A DNA stretch of 43,205 nt from Erysipelotrichales bacterium. GTDB lineage: Bacteria > Bacillota_I > Bacilli_A > Erysipelotrichales > Erysipelotrichaceae. A program made the translations under genes and the position numbers. Location of the stretch: contig CAJTIT010000021.1 in the NCBI GenBank assembly GCA_910576345.1, positions 1-43,205 of the forward strand, written 5' to 3'. The notes below the pieces were generated by a model. That model worked only from the letters and a program-made list of their open reading frames with translations. It searched no databases and was not told where the DNA came from. Below are positions 14,330 to 22,007 of this stretch, one piece after another. Positions within the stretch are counted from its first letter, which is position 1; every line of letters starts with the position of its first letter.

Positions 14330-14350
14330 TTAACCCATCTATTGTAAACC
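14327..14350 (+). mobile_element. Putative right attachment site (attR)
   Basis: GGTTT (14327-14331), 5 bases, AT (14337-14338), 7 bases, AAACC (14346-14350), the mirror image of the arrangement at 4247-4270. The element is predicted to run between the two AT cores. Confidence 0.55.
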
Positions 14351-14664
14351 AACACTCCGTCTTGCAAAAGATGAGTTTTCCATTTTACATTGGTTAAAAA
14401 CAAGTGATATGATGCATATCTTCATGATGTCAGTCGTTTCAATGTTGTTTCAGGATCAAAATTACTTGCTATGTTGAGTAACACATTGATTTCATTGTGT
14501 GATATTGTCTTTCTTCCATATCAAAAACAAGGGTTATTTGATGCGTTTAAGGAACCTAAAAACGATGTATAAATCAGTTTCTATTATCTCCTTGTGCTTG
14601 AATTCACCAATGGATTTGGTTATAATATGCGTGCACTTAAGCAAAAGATTAAGAGGTGATCCTA
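14351..14664 (+). other. Right flank of the insertion, possible decayed gene
   Basis: No intact gene. The frame 14408-14572 is open for 54 codons without a start (contains LLAMLSNTLISLCDIVFLP and ends EPKNDV), and a second frame is open across the predicted join of the two outer flanks. These may be remnants of one broken gene, but no family is recognised. The region 14620-14660 supplies a TATAAT (14620-14625) that may drive the mutS-like gene. Confidence 0.35.
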
Positions 14665-16455
14665 TTGTATCAGGAACAAGATATTTTACAATATATAGAG
14701 CAATGTATGATGACACAAAAACCGCTGAAACAAACATCGAGGTTATTCAGCACATTGCGTTTAAGCAGTATTGTTTTGGCATTGATATTGGCTATATACG
14801 CAGACCAGACGCATACAAACATTGGTTTTTATCTTGCCGGAGTACTCATTCTTTTTTTTCTGGTATTGGTAGTACGTCATAGCGAGATCAAGCGTCAGCT
14901 TCAAAGACTGGACGCCAAAATTTTCGTTGCCCAAAAATTAAAACGACGTATCAACGGAGAATGGAAAAGGGAAGGTTCAACCTCGCAATGTCCAAAAGAA
15001 GATGTACTCTCTTATGATCTGGATTTGCTTGGCCCATCGTCCTTATATGCGTATTGTGACATGTGTGCCACGCCTTATGGAAAGCAAAGATTAGAAACAC
15101 TTCTACTTGGTAAAGACGACAACATTCAACAAGTTAAACAAAGACAAGCTGCCATCCAAGAACTGCTTCATCATCAAGATTTTTTATGGGAATATGAAAG
15201 TGCAGGCGTTTTATTTGCCCAAGACGCAATGAAGTTACAAGATACAACCTTTGATGATCTTATTGTATATGGAACAAAGGGTAGTCAAACATTGCCCAAA
15301 GCAATTCGTTATGGTTCTATGTGCATGGCGTTTCTTACAATACTTACATTGATATTGGCTGTTTTTCAAATCATTCCTTATGGATACAGCGCTGTATTGA
15401 TGTTAGCGAATCTCATTATCAGTCTCATCATCAGTTCCCATACAAGCGATGCCCTCAGTAATTCAAAAAATCTATATAGAATCATCAAAGATTATGATAT
15501 ATTATTTGCTTGTATGAAGAATGTGCAATTCCAAGATCCTTATCTTATTTCTCTTCAAGAAACGATGAAACAGGGAAAAAATGGTTTGGATCAATTAAAT
15601 AAAGTCATGGATATGCTTGCTTTGCGTCATAATATATTGTCCTATTTGATCTTGGCTGCTTTAATGCAAATCGATGTTCCATGTGTTTTTATATTGGAAA
15701 CATGGCGTCGTGCCTATGGAAAAGAAATGAATCAATGGTTTCAAGCCGCCGGTGAAATGGAAGCACTCATATCCTTAAGCGTGATAGGACAAGTATTGCC
15801 ATATACGTGTTTTCCAACTTTGCTGGATCAAAAAGAACCATATCTGCATATACAGGATGGTCTTCATCCACTGCTTTCTCAAAAGAAAGCTGTCGCAAAT
15901 TCGGTGGAACTGACGAATGGTTCCGTGATTATCACCGGATCGAATATGAGCGGAAAAACGACTTTTCTACGGATGCTTGGTGTGAATATGATGTTGGCAC
16001 GTGCCGGCACTTGTGTATGTGCCAACACAATGCACTGTACGTTAATGGGAGTATATACATCGATGAGAGTCAAAGATGATGTGAATGAAGGAATATCAAC
16101 TTTCTATGCAGAATTACTCAGAATCCGCCATATGATGGAAGCATCCAAACAGAAACAAAACATGCTTGTGCTCATTGATGAGATTTTCAAAGGCACCAAT
16201 AGTGCAGATCGTATTATGTGTGCCAAAACCGCTATCACGAAACTCCATCTTCCTTGGATCATTACTTTGGTTTCAACGCATGACTTTGAATTATGTGCAT
16301 TGAGTGAAGATCCAATGATTTCCGCCATCAATTATCATTTTGAAGAATACTATGAACAAGATGACATTTATTTTGATTACCGATTAAAAGAAGGAAGAAG
16401 TACTTCCACCAATGCGCTTCAGCTGATGCGTCTGGCAGGTATCAGCGATGCATAA
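14665..16455 (+). CDS. Membrane-anchored MutS-like ATPase
   Basis: About 596 residues. The N-terminal part has hydrophobic segments at about 32-46 and 53-70, and two more at about 217-235 and 240-258. The C-terminal third is MutS domain V: Walker A GSNMSGKTTFLR at about 417, the TFYAELLR signature region, Walker B VLIDEIFKGTNSADR and LVSTHDFEL. It lacks the mismatch-binding domain I, so it is not the mismatch-repair MutS but the membrane-associated MutS-related group of Bacillota, whose role is not established. AGAGGTGA (14653-14660) overlaps a GTG at 14656, so TTG 14665 in the same frame is the more likely start. It ends in LQLMRLAGISDA. Confidence 0.85.
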   Translation: MYQEQDILQYIEQCMMTQKPLKQTSRLFSTLRLSSIVLALILAIYADQTHTNIGFYLAGVLILFFLVLVVRHSEIKRQLQRLDAKIFVAQKLKRRINGEWKREGSTSQCPKEDVLSYDLDLLGPSSLYAYCDMCATPYGKQRLETLLLGKDDNIQQVKQRQAAIQELLHHQDFLWEYESAGVLFAQDAMKLQDTTFDDLIVYGTKGSQTLPKAIRYGSMCMAFLTILTLILAVFQIIPYGYSAVLMLANLIISLIISSHTSDALSNSKNLYRIIKDYDILFACMKNVQFQDPYLISLQETMKQGKNGLDQLNKVMDMLALRHNILSYLILAALMQIDVPCVFILETWRRAYGKEMNQWFQAAGEMEALISLSVIGQVLPYTCFPTLLDQKEPYLHIQDGLHPLLSQKKAVANSVELTNGSVIITGSNMSGKTTFLRMLGVNMMLARAGTCVCANTMHCTLMGVYTSMRVKDDVNEGISTFYAELLRIRHMMEASKQKQNMLVLIDEIFKGTNSADRIMCAKTAITKLHLPWIITLVSTHDFELCALSEDPMISAINYHFEEYYEQDDIYFDYRLKEGRSTSTNALQLMRLAGISDA

Positions 16456-16575
16456 AAAGTATAAATAAAAGCGTAAAAAGTACAAATACAATTACAAATT
16501 TGATTTGTATAATAAATATGCATTGAAAAGCATGCAAAAATGGATGAATGTATTTACAAACGTACACATTGATAG

Positions 16576-16611
16576 ACAGGTGTTTCTGTAAGGAAATTGC
16601 CTGTTTTTTTC
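16576..16611 (+). terminator. Terminator between the mutS-like gene and tetR
   Basis: ACAGG, TTTC, loop, GAAA and CCTGT followed by seven T and CTTGC. The stem is interrupted but the T-run is long. Confidence 0.7.
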
Positions 16612-16736
16612 TTGCAATCATACATTTTTATACGCTGATCGTTCATTTAACAACGTGTAGTTTTAGAAACAAATCCAAGAAAGATATAGGAGGTGAAATG
16701 AAAAAAGAATAGACATAAGGAATCAGTTATGATAAA
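16612..16736 (+). promoter_or_regulatory. Promoter of the tetR-ABC operon
   Basis: TAGACA (16710-16715), a 17-base spacer and TAAAAT (16733-16738). A strong binding site AGGAGGTGAA (16688-16697) in front of a four-codon frame (ATG 16699, ending TAG) lies upstream; it probably has no product of note. Confidence 0.5.
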
Positions 16737-16764
16737 ATAGCATTCGTTATATAACATATGCTAT
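16737..16764 (+). promoter_or_regulatory. 28-base palindromic operator of the TetR-like regulator
   Basis: ATAGCAT, two bases, GTTATATAAC, two bases, ATGCTAT: both halves match except for the two-base spacers. It starts at the end of the -10 element and ends 13 bases before the tetR start, so binding should block transcription. The inner GTTATATAAC is itself a perfect palindrome. Confidence 0.75.
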
Positions 16765-16777
16765 GAAAGGGGTCTTT

Positions 16778-17332
16778 ATGCCAAAGAAAAAGAAATTTCA
16801 GAAAGAAGAGATTGTAGACGCTGCATATGAAATTGTGAAAATGCATGGATTAAATCAGCTGAACGCAAGAAGACTGGCAAAAAAGTTAAACTGTTCTGTA
16901 CAGCCAATTTTCCATAACTTTAAGACGATGGAAGATTTGATTAAAGAGGTACATGTAAAAATTTATCAGACGTATGTTTCCTATATGTCTATCAATTTAG
17001 ATGATGAAAAGGTATATAAGAAAATCGGTATGTCCTATATACAATTTGCTAAAGATTTTCCGGAATTTTTTAAAATTTTATTTATGCAACAGACCAATCA
17101 AAAAGTTGAATACTTTATGCGAACAGATACCATGTATGATCAGATCATTCAAGCCGGGCAAAAGATGACGCATCTGTCTTATGAAGAACAGGAAAAATTT
17201 CATATCAAGGTTTGGATTTTTACCCATGGTATTGCATGTCTGGTTGCGACCAATACAGTACAACTCAGCGAACAAGAAATCGCTGACTTACTGGGAACGA
17301 CCGTTATGGAAATGATGCTCGGTCGTAAATAA
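16778..17332 (+). CDS. TetR/AcrR family transcriptional regulator
   Basis: A 184-residue regulator. Residues about 6-52 form the TetR helix-turn-helix (KEEIVDAAYEIVKMHGLNQL, ARRLAKKLNCSVQPIFHNFKTMEDL); the rest is the helical ligand and dimer domain, with WIFTHGIACLVATNT near the end as in WHG-type TetR proteins. ATG 16778 is chosen because AAAGGGG (16766-16772) sits in front; ATG 16763 lies inside the operator. It is followed after 21 bases by an ABC transporter ATPase, and a 28-base palindrome overlaps its promoter, so it probably represses its own operon and responds to a substrate of the transporter. Confidence 0.9.
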   Translation: MPKKKKFQKEEIVDAAYEIVKMHGLNQLNARRLAKKLNCSVQPIFHNFKTMEDLIKEVHVKIYQTYVSYMSINLDDEKVYKKIGMSYIQFAKDFPEFFKILFMQQTNQKVEYFMRTDTMYDQIIQAGQKMTHLSYEEQEKFHIKVWIFTHGIACLVATNTVQLSEQEIADLLGTTVMEMMLGRK

Positions 17333-17353
17333 AGAAAGCTGAGGAACAAGTGA

Positions 17354-18292
17354 ATGGAACCTGTAATTGAAGTAAAAAATCTAACCAAGGAGTATAAAAA
17401 GCTCAAAGCAGTAAATGATCTTTCTTTTGAAGTTCAAAAAGGGGAAATCTTAGGACTGTTGGGACCAAATGGAAGTGGTAAATCGACGACCATCAACTGT
17501 ATATTGTCACTGTTGAAATTTTCAAAAGGAAGCATTCGTATTTTTGGACAGGAAATGAAACCGAATGCTTACGACATCAAACGTAAAATTGGCGTCGTTT
17601 TCCAAGAGGTCGCAGTTTTTGATGAACTGAGTGTGTATGACAATATTGATTATTTCTGCGGCTTGTATGTAAAAGATAAGAAACAGCGCCGACAATATAT
17701 CGAAGATGCGATACAACTGGTTGGTCTGGAAGATTTCAAGAAATTTTTGCCAAAACAATTATCCGGAGGTTTGTTAAGAAGATTGAATATTGCATGTGGT
17801 ATCGCTCATAAACCAAGTTTGATTTTTTTGGATGAACCAACGGTTGCCGTTGATCCGCAAAGCAGAAATAATATTTTGGATGGTATCAAGACGCTGAGAG
17901 ATCAAGGTGCGACGATTGTATATACCACGCATTATATGGAAGAAGTGGAATTGTTATGTGATCGTGTCATCATTATCGATAAAGGTCAGATATTGGCAAG
18001 CGGTACAAACGATGAATTGAAAGCACTAGCCAATATGGAGGAAAAAGTCACGATCGAAACAAAGCATCTGCGTAAAGAACAATTTGATTATCTGCAATCT
18101 TTGCCAAACGTATTGGAAGCCACGTATCAAGCGCATCAGCTTGTGATTGTTTATCGACAAGGCAATCATAATTTGTCACACCTTATGGAGTATTTTAAAC
18201 AAGAACAGATTCAGTATGACCGGATGTATTCGCAACGTCCAACCTTGAACGATGTCTTCCTGAAATTAACAGGAAAGGAATTAAGGGATTAG
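17354..18292 (+). CDS. ABC transporter ATP-binding protein
   Basis: A 312-residue DrrA/CcmA-type ATPase: Walker A GPNGSGKST (about 38-46), Q-loop VVFQEVAVFDELSV, signature LSGGLLRRLNIA, Walker B LIFLDEPTVAVDPQSR and the switch His in YTTHYMEE. The signature reads LSGG-L rather than LSGGQ, a mild deviation. After residue 215 comes a C-terminal domain as in drug and natamycin/daunorubicin-type exporters. It forms the cytoplasmic motor of the exporter with the two permeases that follow, the first of which starts 4 bases after its stop. Confidence 0.94.
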   Translation: MEPVIEVKNLTKEYKKLKAVNDLSFEVQKGEILGLLGPNGSGKSTTINCILSLLKFSKGSIRIFGQEMKPNAYDIKRKIGVVFQEVAVFDELSVYDNIDYFCGLYVKDKKQRRQYIEDAIQLVGLEDFKKFLPKQLSGGLLRRLNIACGIAHKPSLIFLDEPTVAVDPQSRNNILDGIKTLRDQGATIVYTTHYMEEVELLCDRVIIIDKGQILASGTNDELKALANMEEKVTIETKHLRKEQFDYLQSLPNVLEATYQAHQLVIVYRQGNHNLSHLMEYFKQEQIQYDRMYSQRPTLNDVFLKLTGKELRD

Positions 18293-18296
18293 CGCT

Positions 18297-19475
18297 ATGC
18301 ACAATTATAGATATACATTAAAAACACTGTTCAAAAACCGCATGATGATTTTTTGGACATTTGCTTTTCCAATTATACTTGGTACGCTATTCCATCTGGC
18401 ATTTTCCAACCTTGAAGAAAGCGAACAGCTAAATACGATGCCAATCGCGATTGTAGATAATATGGAATTTCAAAGCAATGAAGCGCTTGTGAGTGCTTTT
18501 ACGGCGATGAGTGATGAAACAAGCGAAGATCCGCTGTTTACCATTCAATATGTGGATGAAGAGAAAGCAAAGGCGTTATTGAAAGATGAAGAAATCATTG
18601 GCTATGTCTTCGTTGATGCGTCTACTCATGTCATGATTAAAAACAATGGCGTTGAACAAACAGTTTTTAAATTGATCTGTGAAGAAATCATACAGTCTAA
18701 TGAAATGATCAATACCATGATAGAAGAAAAAATGGCACAGGTCGGAAATATGCACATAACGGATCCAACAGCGATGATTGAGCAGATCAAACAGGATGTC
18801 ATGGAACGTATGCAAGAAGAAACATCATATTTGAATGATACGAGCAGTGAACATATGAGTTATGTTGTCATTGAATTTTACACCTTGATCGCTATGGCAT
18901 GTTTGTATGGCGGTATGCTTGGAATGTTTGCGGTCAACTGTAAACTTGCCAATATGAGTCATCATGGTAAGCGTGTCGCTGTTAGTCCAACCGCGAAGGG
19001 CAAATTGATTTTTACAAGTGTTTTGGCAGGCTATACTGCACAGCTGGTAGGTATTGCATTGTTATTTGCCTTCCTTGTAGGCGTGCTTCATATTGATTTC
19101 GGCGATAATCTGCCTTTGATAACGCTGTTGGCATTGGTGGGGTCCTTTGCCGGTTTGACCATTGGCATTGCGATTGCCACACTCGTTAAATCAAATGAAA
19201 ACATGAAGGCAGGAATCTTTATTGCTCTTACAATGTTGGGATGTTTTTTATCGGGTATGATGGGTGTCACCATGAAATATGTGGTGGATACCAATCTACC
19301 GTTTGTGAATCGAATCAATCCGGCTGGTTTGATTACGGATGGATTTTATGCACTTTATTATTATGAAACGCTGGACCGTTATACGATGGATATGATTGCT
19401 TTATTGCTATTTTCATTCGTTATGATATTCATTTCCATGTTCCAGTTAAGGAGGCAGCGTTATGACAGTATTTAA
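18297..19475 (+). CDS. ABC-2 type permease (first subunit)
   Basis: A 392-residue membrane protein. One helix at about 15-33 (MMIFWTFAFPIILGTLFHLAF), a large extracellular loop (about 40-190), then five helices from about 195 to the end. This ABC-2 architecture (YhgE/DrrB type) occurs in exporters of drugs, lantibiotics or lipids. It overlaps the second permease gene by 14 bases, so the pair is translationally coupled and probably forms a heterodimer. Substrate cannot be told from the sequence. Confidence 0.9.
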   Translation: MHNYRYTLKTLFKNRMMIFWTFAFPIILGTLFHLAFSNLEESEQLNTMPIAIVDNMEFQSNEALVSAFTAMSDETSEDPLFTIQYVDEEKAKALLKDEEIIGYVFVDASTHVMIKNNGVEQTVFKLICEEIIQSNEMINTMIEEKMAQVGNMHITDPTAMIEQIKQDVMERMQEETSYLNDTSSEHMSYVVIEFYTLIAMACLYGGMLGMFAVNCKLANMSHHGKRVAVSPTAKGKLIFTSVLAGYTAQLVGIALLFAFLVGVLHIDFGDNLPLITLLALVGSFAGLTIGIAIATLVKSNENMKAGIFIALTMLGCFLSGMMGVTMKYVVDTNLPFVNRINPAGLITDGFYALYYYETLDRYTMDMIALLLFSFVMIFISMFQLRRQRYDSI

Positions 19476-20607
19476 AACATATTGCAAAGTTTTGACCAAA
19501 TGCAAATGGCCGATCTTGTTATATACGGTGATCTTGATTTTTTTCAGCGCATTTAACACGCAAAACAATGATACGTCGACGATGTTCAGTGCGACAAGAC
19601 CAAAAATTCATATCATCAATCTAGATGAAAACAGTGATGTGTCGAAACATTTTATCACATATTTGAATGATCACAGTGATATTATAGATTTTGATTCAGA
19701 AGAAGCTGTCAGCGATGCCTTGTTTTATCATAAAATATCTTGTGTCATTACGATTCCAAAGAATTTTGGTGAAGATTTCTATCAAGGAAAGGATGTACAC
19801 ATCGACATCAAAAGCACCAAAGATTATCAGGGAAGCTTGATCGAAATGATGCTGGAGCGTTATGTAAAGGTCGCCACTGCATATGTTTCCATATTTGATG
19901 ATCATCATGATCTGTTTCAGGCAATCGATCAAACGCTTGCTACGGAAGTTGAAACATCGATTGCTTCTTCACTTGATTCTGATTCTTTAAATAAAGCGGC
20001 GTTATACTTTAATTTTTCCAATTATTGTCTTGTTGCAGGCTGTGTGTTTGTCATCTGTATGATCTTGACCAGTTTCAAGAGTGATCATATTCGTAAACGT
20101 ACGATTATCAGTAGTCTCAACTATAAAAAATACAATCGGCAGTTATTATTGTCCAATGGCGTATTTACATTTGTTTTATGGTTGTTTTATATCGTGTTAA
20201 GCATACTTTTGGTTGGCAATGCGATGTTTACGTTGCATGGTCTTCTCTATATGTTAAATTCCTTTGTTTTTGCATTCTGTTCGTTGTGTTTGGCATTTTT
20301 GATTGCCAATTTGGTGAAAAATAAGGAAGCCATCAACGGAATTGTCAATGTTTTGGCGCTTGGCTCCAGTTTTCTTTGCGGAGCGTTTGTGCCAATGGAA
20401 ATGTTGCCGGAAGGTGTTTTAAAAGCGGCACATGTGCTTCCGTCTTATTGGTTTATCAAAAACAATGAAACATTAAAGACATTGGAAACGTTAAATACAG
20501 ACACACTTCAGCCAATTTTCATCAATATGCTTGTCATTTTTGCATTTTCTTGCTTATTTATCATTATATCCAATATCATTGCCAAGAAAAAAAGGAAAAT
20601 CAATTAA
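19462..20607 (+). CDS. ABC-2 type permease (second subunit)
   Basis: A 381-residue membrane protein with the same plan as its neighbour: a first helix at about 14-31 (WPILLYTVILIFFSAF), an extracellular domain (about 40-185) and five C-terminal helices, followed by a basic tail (KKKRKIN). The segment GSSFLCGAFVPMEMLPEGVL near residue 300 is typical of ABC-2 permeases. With 17354-19475 it makes a complete exporter. GGAGG at 19451-19455 lies inside the preceding gene and sets the ATG at 19462. Confidence 0.9.
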   Translation: MTVFKTYCKVLTKCKWPILLYTVILIFFSAFNTQNNDTSTMFSATRPKIHIINLDENSDVSKHFITYLNDHSDIIDFDSEEAVSDALFYHKISCVITIPKNFGEDFYQGKDVHIDIKSTKDYQGSLIEMMLERYVKVATAYVSIFDDHHDLFQAIDQTLATEVETSIASSLDSDSLNKAALYFNFSNYCLVAGCVFVICMILTSFKSDHIRKRTIISSLNYKKYNRQLLLSNGVFTFVLWLFYIVLSILLVGNAMFTLHGLLYMLNSFVFAFCSLCLAFLIANLVKNKEAINGIVNVLALGSSFLCGAFVPMEMLPEGVLKAAHVLPSYWFIKNNETLKTLETLNTDTLQPIFINMLVIFAFSCLFIIISNIIAKKKRKIN

Positions 20608-20617
20608 CATACAAACC

Positions 20618-20646
20618 TTGAAAGTGGTAAAATATACGTATATAAA
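20618..20646 (+). promoter_or_regulatory. Promoter of the short-chain dehydrogenase gene
   Basis: TTGAAA (20618-20623), a 17-base spacer and TATAAA (20641-20646), 27 bases before the start codon. The gene is therefore likely transcribed on its own. Confidence 0.7.
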
Positions 20647-20672
20647 CCATTGACAAGAAAGGTGATGAGAGT

Positions 20673-21413
20673 ATGTTAAATGGTAAAGTCGCAGTCGTCA
20701 GCGGTGGAACAAGAGGAATTGGTTTTGGTATTGTGAAAGCGTATTTGAAAAACGGTGCCAAAGTCGCTTTGCTTGGTTCCAGATGGGAGAGTGTTGATCA
20801 TGCGCTTCAGCAGATGAAGGAAATGGATGATTCATTTGAGGTATGCGGTTTTGCGCCCAATCTTTCCAATGAAACAGAAGTAAGTGAAGTGTTACAATCG
20901 GTGAAGGAACGATATGGTCATATTGATATCATTGTAAACAATGCCGGCCGTTCATCTTCAAGTAAGCTGGAAGATTTTAGTGAGGAAGAATATCAAAGCA
21001 TTGTGGATCTCAATATCAAATCTGTGTTTTTGATGTCCAAATGTGCATTGCCATACTTGAAAGAAAGCAAAGGCGTGATCTTAAATACAAGTTCCATGGT
21101 TTCTATATATGGTCAGCCTTCCGGTGTTATGTACCCTACCAGTAAGTTCGCTGTGAACGGCATGACAAAATCATTGGCGCGTGAATTGGCGAAATACGGC
21201 ATTCGTGTAAATGCGGTCGCACCAGGTATCATTGAAACGGATATGGTGAAGGCACTACCAAAAGAAGTCATTGAGCCATTGATCAAAACGATACCACTTG
21301 GCAGAATCGGAAAAGCAGAAGATATTGCAAATGCATTTCTGTTTTTGGCAAGTGATATGGCCAGTTATATTACCGGTGAAATTTTATCGGTGGACGGAGC
21401 TGCTCGCGCATAA
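20673..21413 (+). CDS. Short-chain dehydrogenase/reductase (FabG-like)
   Basis: A 246-residue Rossmann-fold oxidoreductase of the classical SDR type. The cofactor motif is SGGTRGIG (residues 10-17), followed by NNAG (89-92), and the catalytic residues are Ser140/141, Tyr154 and Lys158 (YPTSK). The end GEILSVDGA is typical for FabG-like enzymes. Arg37 after LLGS favours NADPH. Substrate is open: 3-oxoacyl-ACP reductase, a sugar or a hydroxysteroid dehydrogenase are all possible in a gut bacterium; the gene does not lie in a fatty acid operon. Strong site AAAGGTGATGA before ATG 20673. Confidence 0.88.
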   Translation: MLNGKVAVVSGGTRGIGFGIVKAYLKNGAKVALLGSRWESVDHALQQMKEMDDSFEVCGFAPNLSNETEVSEVLQSVKERYGHIDIIVNNAGRSSSSKLEDFSEEEYQSIVDLNIKSVFLMSKCALPYLKESKGVILNTSSMVSIYGQPSGVMYPTSKFAVNGMTKSLARELAKYGIRVNAVAPGIIETDMVKALPKEVIEPLIKTIPLGRIGKAEDIANAFLFLASDMASYITGEILSVDGAARA

Positions 21414-21442
21414 AAATTGATTTGTTTATACAGAAGTATTAT

Positions 21443-21475
21443 GAAATGATTCCAATGGATCATTTCTTTTTTTTG
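21443..21475 (+). terminator. Terminator after the dehydrogenase gene
   Basis: GAAATGAT, loop TCCAATGG, ATCATTTC, then eight T. Confidence 0.88.
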
Positions 21476-21491
21476 TATCTTCATGCTTTTT

Positions 21492-21521
21492 GAATGAAAA
21501 ATGGTATACATAAGCATAAAA
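21492..21521 (+). promoter_or_regulatory. Candidate sigma-G-type promoter of the spoVA operon
   Basis: GAATG (21492-21496), an 18-base spacer and CATAAAA (21515-21521). It fits the forespore pattern GHATR / CATNHTA with one mismatch, 40 bases before the spoVAC start. Expected because spoVA genes are forespore-expressed in Bacillus and Clostridium. Confidence 0.45.
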
Positions 21522-21560
21522 AAGATGTGCATACTAGGGTCTATGAGGAGGTTGATTTTG

Positions 21561-22001
21561 ATGGATCAAAAGCGTTTGGAAGAAACGGCAAAAAAACATG
21601 TGCCCAATCAGCACAAAGGGAAGAATGCGTTGATCGCATTTATGAGTGGTGGGATCATGGGATTGATTGGTCAGGCTCTTGTGACATTTTATACACAAGT
21701 ATGTTCCATGGATGAGAAAACAGCCTTATCAATGATGGTTGTGACAGTGATCATTGTCACGGCATTATCAACCGGATTGGGCGTGTATGACAAATTGGCG
21801 CAGATTTGCGGAGCAGGTTTATTTATACCGATTTCCGGATTTGCGAATTCTTTGACATCTTCAGCATTGGAAGGCAAAAGCGAAGGATTGATTTATGGCA
21901 TTGGTACGAATATGTTTAAATTGGCGGGTAGTGTATTGACGTATGGAATTGTATCGGCATTCTTTTTCGGCGCATTACGTTTTCTGTTTTTTGGAGGTTG
22001 A
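21561..22001 (+). CDS. spoVAC: Stage V sporulation protein AC
   Basis: A 146-residue membrane protein with about four hydrophobic segments (ALIAFMSGGIMGLIGQALV; SMMVVTVIIVTALSTGLGV; the GAGLFIPISGFANSL region; the final VLTYGIVSAFFFGALRFLFF). SpoVAC is part of the channel that imports Ca-dipicolinic acid into the forespore and releases it in germination; SpoVAC alone acts as a mechanosensitive channel in B. subtilis. ATG 21561 is set by GAGGAGG at 21546-21552. First gene of the operon; the next starts 6 bases after its stop. Length is near normal (150). Confidence 0.93.
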   Translation: MDQKRLEETAKKHVPNQHKGKNALIAFMSGGIMGLIGQALVTFYTQVCSMDEKTALSMMVVTVIIVTALSTGLGVYDKLAQICGAGLFIPISGFANSLTSSALEGKSEGLIYGIGTNMFKLAGSVLTYGIVSAFFFGALRFLFFGG

Positions 22002-22007
22002 TTAGAT

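Larger units (their letters stand above)
4260..14337 (+). mobile_element. Mosaic mobilizable transposon, about 10 kb, with tnpV, BlaI/BlaR1 cassette, mob genes and large serine recombinase
   Basis: The unit is bounded by the two dyads described at 4247 and 14327 and by an imperfect terminal inverted repeat (AAACCAGATAAGGAGAAAA at the left; the complement of TTTTTTATCCCTATCTGGTT at the right). Content fits the Tn4451/Tn4453 type of clostridial mobilizable transposon: tnpV, tnpW-like, relaxase with MobC, and a TnpX-like large serine recombinase as the last gene. Its GC content and codon use (many CGG, GCC, GAC codons in 9413-14262) are clearly higher than in the flanking AT-rich genes, a sign of transfer. 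It is a mosaic: the left 1.6 kb holds broken pieces of at least two other elements. It lies between phoH and a mutS-like gene. Confidence 0.75.

Noticed and set aside
4258-14339. GA as the core dinucleotide of the element, as described for TnpX
   Set aside because: GA stands at the left (4258-4259) but TC at the mirrored right position (14338-14339), so they would be inverted; AT one base further is present in both and gives symmetric sites.
14499-14882. Plus-strand frame of 127 codons
   Set aside because: It overlaps the mutS-like gene in another frame and shows no family motif.
16699-16713. Four-codon frame (MKKE) behind a strong ribosome binding site
   Set aside because: It lies upstream of the tetR promoter and is too short to judge; probably a remnant.
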